Origin: a virus
IMG/VR virus record: IMGVR_UViG_3300038825_001688
Coordinates: 1 to 31,897 of that record
Length of the DNA stretch: 31,897 nucleotides
Direction: 5' to 3' (one strand)
How positions within the stretch are numbered: the stretch's first letter is position 1; the number at the start of each line of letters is the position of its first letter. Of this stretch, positions 1 to 7,585 are shown piece by piece. The position numbers and the translations under genes were made by a program. The notes under the pieces are model-generated. The model was given only the letters and a program-made list of their open reading frames with translations. It did not search any database and was not told the origin of the DNA.

Positions 1-1682
1 TCCTTCACAAAAATACTATTTACATCACCAAATACACCTTGTTGGGCTAGTTGCATTGTGGTATCGGCAATAGCTTGCTGAGATTGTGGCATCGCAGAAC
101 CCGTTTGGACTTCAATTTCGTATTGAGTAATGGATAAATCATTTAAAAATTGTTGGGGAACAGACATTAAAGGTTTTTGTTCAGGGCTATAAATATCTAT
201 ATTTTCTTGATTTTCACTCATCACAGCTAAGCGTTGTCCAGAAATTCTCATAATTCTAGGCTGCGTATAATAAAGCTGTATTAAGGTTATTCCTTTATTA
301 CTTAAATCCACTAGGAAACTTTTAAAATTGCGCTGAATTTCTCTAATAGAAGACATGGGAGACTCATTAAGATCACGAATCATTTGACCTGAATTTGCAC
401 CGACTGGCCTTTCTCCTGACAACATAACCTCATTAATTCTTGCTAATGAAAGCGCATCACGTTTTAAATTATTGATATGATCACGCATTAATTGAATATC
501 TTGAGCAAGTTTATTCGTCACCAAGACAGGTTGCTGAAAAGTGCCTCGTTTTGAAGCGATAATATCAAAATTCTTAGATAAGTCATTGGGGTTTAGTGAA
601 TCTGGGCTCACAATTAACATAGATCTGTATTTAGCCACTAGTTCATTTAATTTATAGTATGCGTTAGTTAATTTATCCTGCGTAGCACATAAATCTCTTA
701 CATCACCATAACCGACAAGAGTATTAGTAGTTGTAGGAGTAAAAGTAGCGAAGGGAAACCCAAAAGGATAATCTATGGGACGATCTTCTAGTACATAATT
801 GCCAATATATACGATTAACCTACCGTTCGGATATTTGAATAAGTTTTTTCTTTTAACGTCTTGTGTATCACTGTTATCTTGTTTTTCGGGTTGGAAAATA
901 GTGTCGTCTCGTAAGTAGCACTCGTACACAGTATAATTACTTTCAGTACTAGAAGGAAAGTTACCCCTAGATAAATAAGCTTGACCTGAATCTTTGTCAT
1001 TTGAATACCCCTGTAAAATATTAGTTTGCTCTGGCTCTTCAATACTTACTTTTTGCTTTTTATTTAACTTATCTAAAATTTCTAAAACCCGTGGATTACC
1101 TTTGTATTGATCTATTAAATCAAACTTAGATAATGATCTTTGTACAAAAATATAATTAGCATTTTGAATAGTGCTAGCAGCAGGCTCTGGAAAAAAATTC
1201 TCAGGACTTATTCTTGTAACAGAAACGTTACCTAAACCTTCATCTTTAGCTTGATTCCAAGCAACCTTTCCTATTCCAATTCCATAAATTAAACCATCAC
1301 GAACAATTTGTTGATGAATATCAGAAATGTTATTAGCTTTTTTTACATTCTCCCAAACATCGTTAATTATTTCCGCGACAGAATCTAATTCTTTGAGAAA
1401 TTCAAAATTAGCATGAGATAAAGAAGAGACTTTAACATTTGTTGTAATTTGAGCATCTAAAGCAATAGTAGCTTTTGTTTCAATTATCGGTCTTATGCAA
1501 TTGTAATAATTGCGATTATTGCCTCGTCTTGGGTCAGAGCTATAAGAATAGCCAATGTCTGGCGCAACCATTCCGTTATAATATTTTGCATACTTAACAA
1601 AGTTTTTTTGATCCTCCGTATTCATAGCCGGACGACGCAAAGAATTTAGATATTTAACTAGCTTTTCATTTTTTAGGGACAT
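1..1682 (-). CDS. Phage portal protein (3' end beyond window)
   Basis: Portal proteins form the dodecameric ring at one capsid vertex through which DNA is packed and ejected. The minus-strand frame opens at an ATG at 1682 (MSLKNEKLVKYLNSLRRPAM) and stays open to the window edge, giving at least 560 residues without a stop. The N-terminal region with paired tyrosines (YYNGMVAPDIGYSYSS), the NYYNCIRPIIETK segment, a NFFPEPAAS stretch, and the long Gln-rich C-terminal helix region (QQFLND..., AMPQSQQAIAD) are what I would expect of podovirus-type portals. No Shine-Dalgarno is seen; the start is preceded by AATTAAGT. It is transcribed away from scaffold and capsid, which is unusual because portal, scaffold and capsid genes are normally co-directional. 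Family assignment is by sequence impression; the truncation is a window effect, not a mutation. Confidence 0.75.
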   Translation of the reverse strand, partial: MSLKNEKLVKYLNSLRRPAMNTEDQKNFVKYAKYYNGMVAPDIGYSYSSDPRRGNNRNYYNCIRPIIETKATIALDAQITTNVKVSSLSHANFEFLKELDSVAEIINDVWENVKKANNISDIHQQIVRDGLIYGIGIGKVAWNQAKDEGLGNVSVTRISPENFFPEPAASTIQNANYIFVQRSLSKFDLIDQYKGNPRVLEILDKLNKKQKVSIEEPEQTNILQGYSNDKDSGQAYLSRGNFPSSTESNYTVYECYLRDDTIFQPEKQDNSDTQDVKRKNLFKYPNGRLIVYIGNYVLEDRPIDYPFGFPFATFTPTTTNTLVGYGDVRDLCATQDKLTNAYYKLNELVAKYRSMLIVSPDSLNPNDLSKNFDIIASKRGTFQQPVLVTNKLAQDIQLMRDHINNLKRDALSLARINEVMLSGERPVGANSGQMIRDLNESPMSSIREIQRNFKSFLVDLSNKGITLIQLYYTQPRIMRISGQRLAVMSENQENIDIYSPEQKPLMSVPQQFLNDLSITQYEIEVQTGSAMPQSQQAIADTTMQLAQQGVFGDVNSIFVK

Positions 1683-1805
1683 ACTTAATTTTAACCTGTT
1701 TTTTACACTTTGTTTTATGATATATTCCAATTAAATTATAACTTTTGTGCTTAGAGTGTAATCTACTTGCATGATTTTCACTTTGTAAAATTTTACAATT
1801 AAAGT
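1683..1805. promoter_or_regulatory. Divergent control region between portal and head genes, with a perfect 16-bp palindrome
   Basis: This 123-nt gap separates the leftward portal gene from the rightward head genes. A perfect palindrome, TTGTAAAATTTTACAA, lies at 1783-1798, just before the ATG at 1806. It holds a TAAAAT -10-like hexamer on both strands. A TATAAT hexamer on the minus strand lies at 1735-1740, pointing at the portal, but its -35 is weak. Neither flanking gene has a clear Shine-Dalgarno. A divergent late promoter or an operator is plausible; the start sites are not proven. Confidence 0.4.
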
Positions 1806-2087
1806 ATGAAGTTTAACGTAGGAAGCGAATTAAGATTCAAGAGAGATATAAAACTTAATCTTTGGGTAGATTCGATTTATCCAGCTGGTCAACTTGATTA
1901 CAAAGAAGATCATATACGAGTAAAAATTGATAATTTTATTTTTGATGTTCCGTTTAGAACAGCTCAAGTTATTTTTGAATCAAATGTTGTTCCATTAGAG
2001 CCAGAGCCAGAAATAAAACCTGTAGAAGTAGAACCAAAAATAGTCTTGAAAAAGAAAAGAGCAGTAAGGAAAAAATCAAATGCATAA
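1806..2087 (+). CDS. Unknown 93-aa protein at the head of the virion operon
   Basis: I do not recognise this protein. The first 60 residues look like a small mixed alpha/beta domain. They are followed by a Pro/Glu-rich linker (PLEPEPEIKPVEVEPK) and a Lys/Arg-rich tail (KKKRAVRKKSN), an arrangement common in small phage virion or DNA-contacting proteins. The ATG lies 7 nt after a 16-bp palindrome. The gene overlaps the next by 8 nt, indicating translational coupling. It is the first gene of the rightward block leading to scaffold and capsid. Confidence 0.6.
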   Translation: MKFNVGSELRFKRDIKLNLWVDSIYPAGQLDYKEDHIRVKIDNFIFDVPFRTAQVIFESNVVPLEPEPEIKPVEVEPKIVLKKKRAVRKKSNA

Positions 2088-2445
2088 AGATAAAAAAATG
2101 GGCATGTTTATCATAAAAATAGGCGGTCCTGAATCTTCTGATATGTCAGATAAAAAAGAAGATATGTACGAAGAAATTAAAAAAGAAAAATCTGAAAATT
2201 CTAAAGACGAAAAAAAGAAATATAGCTTAGCCGATTATGGCGGATATAGTCCTGATGAATTAGTCAAGAAATTAGAAGATATAAAAGAGTCTATTAGCAA
2301 CCAGAATACCCGTGAGGCCCTTATGAAAATTGATAGCTGCATAGTGAGAATTACTAAAAGGGAGTTACCCTCAATGAAAGAAGACGATCCATTCTCGACA
2401 ATTAATTACCAGCTAGACAAAATTTTGCCTAATCAAGGCAAGTAG
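2080..2445 (+). CDS. Unknown 121-aa charged protein
   Basis: The family is not recognised. After a short N-terminus there is a very charged Lys/Glu stretch (residues about 22-48), then a predicted helical region (SPDELVKKLEDIKESISNQ) and a C-terminus ending ILPNQGK. The start at 2080 is supported by AAGGA eight bases upstream and by overlap with the preceding gene. The stop is 11 nt before the scaffold gene. Its position suggests a head-assembly or structural role, but nothing in the sequence proves it. Confidence 0.6.
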   Translation: MHKDKKMGMFIIKIGGPESSDMSDKKEDMYEEIKKEKSENSKDEKKKYSLADYGGYSPDELVKKLEDIKESISNQNTREALMKIDSCIVRITKRELPSMKEDDPFSTINYQLDKILPNQGK

Positions 2446-2456
2446 GAGCATACACA

Positions 2457-3236
2457 ATGGAAGACATCCAAGATAATGATGTCGAGCAAGTTGAAGGTAC
2501 CCAATTAAGTTTTGGGCAAACTGACGACACTCAACAAGCATCACAAGACGGACAAGTCGAAGACAATATTAATAATTGGAATGAAGACAAAAGATTTTCA
2601 GAGCATTGGGGTGAAGACCCAAATAAAATGTATGAATCTTTGAAATATTTAGAAAAGAAACAAGGAGATTACGATAGTCAAATTAACGACTATAAAAGTC
2701 AACTTGAAGAATCATCTAGGTATAAAACTGATTATGAAATATTAGAGAAATTAATGGATGCACCTGGAATTGGCGATGAGATTATGGGCGTTTTAGAGCG
2801 ACATCAATCTGGCCAACAACAACAAATACAAGAAAATAATCAACCTAATCTTGAAAATAATATGCAGTCTCAAATGCAAGAGCTTTTAGATTGGAAACAA
2901 AATTTATCAGCAAGAGCAGATCAATTAGTTATGCAAGAACAACAAGAGCAACAGATGGGTGAAATTGATGAATATGCAAAAAAATATAATATTCAATTTA
3001 ACCGTGACGACTTTTTAAACTATGCAAATGAAAATAATTTATCACCTGAATCATGGGTACATTATTTTAAGTCTCATGCGGCTGATGTAGCTATTGAAAA
3101 CGCTAGAAATTTAGCGTCAGAAAACGCTTATAAATCTAAATTTTCTAACTTGTCCTCTCCTTCATCAGTAAGTAAAGGTCAAGGCTCTGTAAATATGCAA
3201 AATGTAGACGACGCATTATCAAGGATTTTAGGTTAA
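2457..3236 (+). CDS. Probable capsid scaffolding protein
   Basis: Scaffolding proteins template procapsid assembly inside the shell and leave before or during packaging. This 259-aa protein is acidic and Gln/Asn-rich, with an unstructured N-terminus (residues 1-45), long heptad-like helices (about 60-165, including YLEKKQGDYDSQINDYKSQL), and a short C-terminal segment ending MQNVDDALSRILG. Size, composition and position directly before the major capsid gene (13 nt gap) match phage scaffolds. A GGAG-type ribosome site (TAGGAGCATACACA) precedes the ATG. Call is by context and composition rather than a diagnostic motif. Confidence 0.75.
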   Translation: MEDIQDNDVEQVEGTQLSFGQTDDTQQASQDGQVEDNINNWNEDKRFSEHWGEDPNKMYESLKYLEKKQGDYDSQINDYKSQLEESSRYKTDYEILEKLMDAPGIGDEIMGVLERHQSGQQQQIQENNQPNLENNMQSQMQELLDWKQNLSARADQLVMQEQQEQQMGEIDEYAKKYNIQFNRDDFLNYANENNLSPESWVHYFKSHAADVAIENARNLASENAYKSKFSNLSSPSSVSKGQGSVNMQNVDDALSRILG

Positions 3237-3249
3237 TGGAGAAATACTA

Positions 3250-4251
3250 ATGGCATTAACATCTGCACAATTAAACGAAGCAGTATCCGTTGCGCATCGC
3301 TTGATCGCCGACGAGCTAGCTTCATCATTTGCTAAGGCAAATTACTTTTATTCAATTATGAGTAAAAAACCACATCTTAAGAAAGGTGATGGTACCAAAA
3401 TTCAAATTCCTATTCAGCTTGCAGAAAACGCAGCTAAAGGTTTCTTTTCTGGTGAATATGACACTGTTCCTACTAACGCAAATCAACAGCTAACTTTTGC
3501 AGAATTTGATTGGAAGTTTTACGTTTCTAATTCAACTTTCAACTTAAAAGATTTTAGTACTGGCACGGGTAGTAACTCAATTAAAGATCTCATCAAGGTC
3601 AAAATTTCTTTAGCAAAACAGGATGCAATCAGAGATTTGTCTGCTGCCTTACATACTAGTAGTGCTGGTAATGCAAATGCGTTAACCTCACTAAAAGATG
3701 CTGCAGGAGCTTCTGGAACTGCCTATGGTGGGTTATCAGATACTGATCTCGCAGAATGGCTTTTTGAGCGCGATACTACTACCAATACAATTAATTATGC
3801 AAACATTAATAATGTATTTCGTGTTCTTATGGGACGTGGACAAGGTGTTGGAGATGAGACTGGAACTTATGCGCCAGATCTTATGATTTCAAATTCATTT
3901 GTACTGTCAAAATTTCTTAATTCTCAACAGTCACAACAGCAGTTTACTACTGAACAAACATTAAAATCTGGATTTTCTGGATGCAACTTTAATGGTATTT
4001 CGTGGGTAGTAGATGAATTTTGTACTGGCAGTGCGGATGGTGCTACAGCTGATAATGAATTATACATTTTAAGTACAAATACATTCAGAATGTACTATAA
4101 GTATGGGTTTGAAGGTTCAAAATCGCCAATGGACACGTTAAATATGCGTTTGCCTAACCAAGCTGCAATTTCTTCTCAGACTTATTTAGTCATGAATTTA
4201 GTAAATATCGCACGTCGTTATAACGCTGTTTTCACAGCATTACAAAGCTAA
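3250..4251 (+). CDS. Major capsid protein
   Basis: This 333-aa protein is the probable shell subunit of HK97-like fold. Supporting features are its length, position after the scaffold and before a decoration-like protein, an N-terminal helical region (LNEAVSVAHRLIADELASSF), a motif-like stretch LKKGDGTKIQIPIQL, a long middle helix with KISLAKQDAIRDLSAALH, an A-domain-like region (APDLMISNSFVLSKFLN), and a C-terminus (LPNQAAISSQTYLVMNLVNI) of the kind that ends capsid P-domains. The ribosome site is TGGAGAAATACTA before the ATG. Codon choice is closer to GC-balanced than in neighbouring genes, as is often seen in highly expressed capsid genes. Confidence 0.85.
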   Translation: MALTSAQLNEAVSVAHRLIADELASSFAKANYFYSIMSKKPHLKKGDGTKIQIPIQLAENAAKGFFSGEYDTVPTNANQQLTFAEFDWKFYVSNSTFNLKDFSTGTGSNSIKDLIKVKISLAKQDAIRDLSAALHTSSAGNANALTSLKDAAGASGTAYGGLSDTDLAEWLFERDTTTNTINYANINNVFRVLMGRGQGVGDETGTYAPDLMISNSFVLSKFLNSQQSQQQFTTEQTLKSGFSGCNFNGISWVVDEFCTGSADGATADNELYILSTNTFRMYYKYGFEGSKSPMDTLNMRLPNQAAISSQTYLVMNLVNIARRYNAVFTALQS

Positions 4252-4261
4252 GGAGATTACT

Positions 4262-4792
4262 ATGGCATACAAAGCAATTAATAATATTCAAGCTGTTGAC
4301 CTTGATTCTTTAAATGCAGGTTCAGCAACTAAAGAATATCCTTTAGGAACTATTTTACCTGTTAATGACACGTCTAAAGGTGGCGAGAGTCAATTTATGT
4401 ACGTAAAAGCGCATGCTGCTTTTGCAACAGTTGGAACACCATTTGAAATTCAAGCAGGATCAGGTGGAGACGCTGAAGTCGTAACTGCTGCAGTGGCTGA
4501 AATTGTGAGCGGAGCTAAAATAGGCTTCAATACCACTGCTATCGCTTCTGGAGAATATTTCTGGGCGCAAATAGCTGGAGTTTTGACTGCTGCTGCTGGA
4601 ACAGTAGCGGCTGGTGATCATGTAGAAGTATTAGCGGCTGGAACAACTGTTGTAGTAGATGGAACTACAGGCTCAACTGTACAATCAACAAAATCAATAG
4701 GAATAGCTAAAACTGCAACTTCTTCTGGTTCAATTGATTTGGTTATTATTCCTGGAAGAACGGTACAAGTAGCGGCTGCACCTGGAGCGTAA
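4262..4792 (+). CDS. Probable head decoration/stabilisation protein
   Basis: This 176-aa protein is rich in Ala, Gly, Thr and Val and has almost no helix-forming charged stretches, consistent with an all-beta fold. Segments such as YPLGTILPVNDTS, GEYFWAQIAGVLTAAAGTVAAGDHVEV and SIGIAKTATSSGSIDLVII resemble DUF2190-type or similar capsid decoration proteins, in which a small beta-barrel ends in a repeated hydrophobic strand. It follows the capsid gene by 10 nt with an AAGGAGATTACT ribosome site. The role as an outer-capsid cement protein is inferred from position and composition. Confidence 0.6.
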   Translation: MAYKAINNIQAVDLDSLNAGSATKEYPLGTILPVNDTSKGGESQFMYVKAHAAFATVGTPFEIQAGSGGDAEVVTAAVAEIVSGAKIGFNTTAIASGEYFWAQIAGVLTAAAGTVAAGDHVEVLAAGTTVVVDGTTGSTVQSTKSIGIAKTATSSGSIDLVIIPGRTVQVAAAPGA

Positions 4793-4799
4793 AGCAACT

Positions 4800-5201
4800 A
4801 TGACTGATTATCAGGCTATATGGTCTCATGATGGAATTAGGTACTTTAAGTCGACAGGTACTGGAACCACATCAGATCCGTATATACCTGTAATCAACAC
4901 CTCGGGGGGGGATTCAGGAGGGGGAACAGAATTTGAAAATGCAACAAATTTTGAGGTTACAATTGGTTCTGTTTCTACAGAAATAAAAGCAGCTAACGAA
5001 AGTAGAAAATTACTAGCCTTAGTAAATAATTCTGATGTAAATATTTTCATAAGTTTGGGTAGTGCTGCGGTGATGAATAGTGGAATAAGACTAAACGCTA
5101 ATGGTGGTAATATCGTACTTGCAAGCCCTGTATATATGGGCGCAGTTTTTGGGATTACAGCCGCAGGTGGAAAAAGCATTGTAGGTGTTGAAGGCACATG
5201 A
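4800..5201 (+). CDS. Small beta-rich virion protein with G8 tract
   Basis: This 133-aa protein is probably structural. The N-terminal 30 residues (YQAIWSHDGIRYFKSTG) are separated from a C-terminal beta-domain (LLALVNNSDVNIFISLG, ending GGKSIVGVEGT) by a glycine-rich linker, SGGDSGGG. The linker is encoded by a run of eight G at 4904-4911 followed by another G-rich run, striking in so AT-rich a genome. The gene overlaps the fibre gene by the tetranucleotide ATGA. I know of similar short proteins between capsid and tail genes of phages but cannot give a proven function. Confidence 0.6.
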   Translation: MTDYQAIWSHDGIRYFKSTGTGTTSDPYIPVINTSGGDSGGGTEFENATNFEVTIGSVSTEIKAANESRKLLALVNNSDVNIFISLGSAAVMNSGIRLNANGGNIVLASPVYMGAVFGITAAGGKSIVGVEGT

Positions 5202-6646
5202 CCTACATTTATAATCCACAACAGCTAGAGTCATCAGAAAACACTTTTATAACTGCGTTAGCTTTTGCGACAATTACAGGGCAATTGACAGCTACTAGGA
5301 ATGATGGTGTAGAACTTACTACTGATTTGGATGGAAGATATGTTACGGAAAATACACGTACGACATCAGCAACTTTCAACACTTCTGATGGCATTTTAAC
5401 TTTAAATCAAACTGATCCAGTAGGCACTGTAACGGTAGACTTAGATGGCCGTTTTCCAACTGAAAATACACATTTGAATACTGCAACTCTAGGTGTAGAC
5501 AATGTGTTATCACTTGGAATGGTCAATCCAACCTCTACAATTACCGTTGATTTATCAGATTTATCTGATTTAAATACTCATTTAGATTCTGCATCACTAA
5601 CAGAATCAAATGTTTTGCAGTTAAATATGGTGAATCCAGAATCTACAATTACAGTTGATTTAGATGGCATGGTAACAGGTGATTTTTTGCCGATTGATTT
5701 TACAAACTCATTTGCTGGGGATCTGAATTATTTAGTTCAGGCAGGCGTTTATTCAGTTTCGACAACAGCGGTTAATACGCCTCCTGAATTACAAGGAAAT
5801 GAGCATTTTGTTTCAGTGTATTCTGATAGAGTCGGAGCAGGTCAACCTACTTCATGTGTTCAAATTTGGCATACTGGAATGAATCAAAGTAACGGTCTAA
5901 ACCCTAATACAAGAATGTGGATGCGAATTTTTTCTTATGGAACCATGCCGATTGTATCTCAATGGCAGGAAATTAATAATGGAGGTTTAAATGGTTATCT
6001 AAGGGGAGAAATGACGGCTACGGGTCGTGATTTTAATGCGCCAAGGTATCGACAGTCTGGGTATTATTTTGTTGGAAATGTTAATTCAGAAACACAAGGT
6101 TGGACCAATGGACCTGATTATTTTCCTAATTCGCAATTTAATGTTTTGAAAACTATTATGACAGGAGTAAGTAGTGTTGATTTATCTTATGGGAATGGTT
6201 ATCAAGAATTATCTACAGCGACCTATGATGCACCAAATAATCACGTTAGAACTTGGAAAAGGGCGTTTGAGGCGAGCTCAACAGTAGAAAATTATTCAAG
6301 TTGGTTTGAAGTTTATCATCAGGGTGTACCAATACAAACACAAGTTTTAGATATTTATAACATGCCTGATACGAGATCAGTAATTGATGTTAAGGGAAAA
6401 AGAGTAATAGATGTTTCAGTTTCTAATTTGTCTTATGGAATTTCAACATTACAAAATGGAGTTGAAGGCCAAGTTATAACTTTTATCAAAACGAGTTACA
6501 ACGGAATGGTAACGATTAATACGACAGGAAATATTAATACACCTAATGGTGGTACTTCACGCTTTGTAATGAGATATCACCGTGGCGGAAGCTTTATTAA
6601 AAAGGGATCAGAATGGTATCCGCTATTTTCCAATTCAACATCATAG
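5198..6646 (+). CDS. Tail fibre-like protein with beta repeats and a pyocin-knob-type domain
   Basis: This 482-aa protein probably contacts the host surface. Residues about 25-155 contain four imperfect beta repeats with the pattern NxxxxLxMVNPxSTITVDLDG, typical of trimeric fibre shafts. Residues about 155-265 (GVYSV ... VQIWHTGMN ... RIFSYGTMPIVSQWQEIN) resemble the pyocin-knob domain. A related second copy follows at about 285-380 (GYYFVGNVN... to SSWFEVYHQG). The C-terminus (GSFIKKGSEWYPLFSN) looks like a fibre tip. The start is fixed by ATGA overlap with the upstream gene. Its position between decoration and neck genes rather than at the end of the tail block is a little unusual. Confidence 0.7.
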   Translation: MTYIYNPQQLESSENTFITALAFATITGQLTATRNDGVELTTDLDGRYVTENTRTTSATFNTSDGILTLNQTDPVGTVTVDLDGRFPTENTHLNTATLGVDNVLSLGMVNPTSTITVDLSDLSDLNTHLDSASLTESNVLQLNMVNPESTITVDLDGMVTGDFLPIDFTNSFAGDLNYLVQAGVYSVSTTAVNTPPELQGNEHFVSVYSDRVGAGQPTSCVQIWHTGMNQSNGLNPNTRMWMRIFSYGTMPIVSQWQEINNGGLNGYLRGEMTATGRDFNAPRYRQSGYYFVGNVNSETQGWTNGPDYFPNSQFNVLKTIMTGVSSVDLSYGNGYQELSTATYDAPNNHVRTWKRAFEASSTVENYSSWFEVYHQGVPIQTQVLDIYNMPDTRSVIDVKGKRVIDVSVSNLSYGISTLQNGVEGQVITFIKTSYNGMVTINTTGNINTPNGGTSRFVMRYHRGGSFIKKGSEWYPLFSNSTS

Positions 6647-6655
6647 GAGGTAATT

Positions 6656-7585
6656 ATGTTAGTTAAAGATGCTATATCAAGAATTAGATTTCAAACTAAT
6701 ACAAACGACGATAACACAGGCCGAAATATAAATGCCTTATTTAGCAACAAAAATTTAGTAGCACAGTTTCAAATTTGTCTAGATCAATATGCAAGTTTTA
6801 CAAAAGGAATAGAAGATATTTTTTCTTTTAATTTAGGTTCAAATGTACGAAGTATAACAGCACCAAAATACGCTATCAGGTCAAAGGCATATAAAAATAT
6901 ATATATATGGCGAGGCGGTCGAAGATATTTAATTAATATCAAGCCAATGAACTATACACATACTAGATTTCCTTATCAAACTTATTCAGGAATCCCACAA
7001 TTTGTTAGTATCTGGAAAGATGAAATTTATTTTTATCCAGATTCTTCATTAGAATTTCAAACTTCAACACTTACAAGTTTAATTACATCAACTCAAAACA
7101 CTATTACAGTTGTTTCAACAAATGATTTTCCTGAACAAAATGGAAGAATAACAATAGGTTCAGAAAAAATAAGATATCAAAGCAAAAATGCGACGCAATT
7201 TCTAAATTGTACTAGAGGCATTGAAGATACAACAGCAGCAGAACATGATAATTCATCAACTGTTAACGAAAATAATTTAATGGTTTTTTATAGACGATTA
7301 GAAAAACCAATTTTTGTTTCTGATTCGGATATTATATCTGAAGATGATTTAAACAGAGAACTCAATATTCCAGACGAACACATGATCAGCATCATTGATC
7401 TAACGACCTACATGTTATTAATCAAAGTTGATTCTGCAAGAGCGCAACCTTATAAAATCGATGCAGCGAGCTTTCTGGCACAAGCCAAAGAAGATATTGA
7501 ATGGGATCATTCAGATATTACGTCAGGAACATTTATTTCAGATGCTTTCGACTGGGAGACAAATAATACAGGAGCTACAATGTAA
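6656..7585 (+). CDS. Probable neck/head-tail adaptor protein
   Basis: This 309-aa protein begins with an Arg-rich helix pattern (LVKDAISRIRFQTN) followed by NKNLVAQFQICLDQYASFTKGIEDIFSF, resembling the helical core of podovirus head-tail adaptor proteins. It continues with beta-rich YPYQTYSGIPQFVSIW-like sequence. Residues about 140-205 (ITVVSTNDFPEQNGRITIGSEKIRY...CTRGIEDTTAAEH) look like a small inserted beta domain found in various phage structural proteins. The end overlaps the next gene by one base (ATAATG-type TAATG junction). The position before a nozzle-like gene supports a connector role. Domain naming is inference. Confidence 0.5.
   Translation: MLVKDAISRIRFQTNTNDDNTGRNINALFSNKNLVAQFQICLDQYASFTKGIEDIFSFNLGSNVRSITAPKYAIRSKAYKNIYIWRGGRRYLINIKPMNYTHTRFPYQTYSGIPQFVSIWKDEIYFYPDSSLEFQTSTLTSLITSTQNTITVVSTNDFPEQNGRITIGSEKIRYQSKNATQFLNCTRGIEDTTAAEHDNSSTVNENNLMVFYRRLEKPIFVSDSDIISEDDLNRELNIPDEHMISIIDLTTYMLLIKVDSARAQPYKIDAASFLAQAKEDIEWDHSDITSGTFISDAFDWETNNTGATM

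Noticed and set aside
815-1042. 75-aa minus-strand frame
   Set aside because: It lies inside the portal frame on the same strand in a different phase, and its sequence is low quality with no ribosome site.
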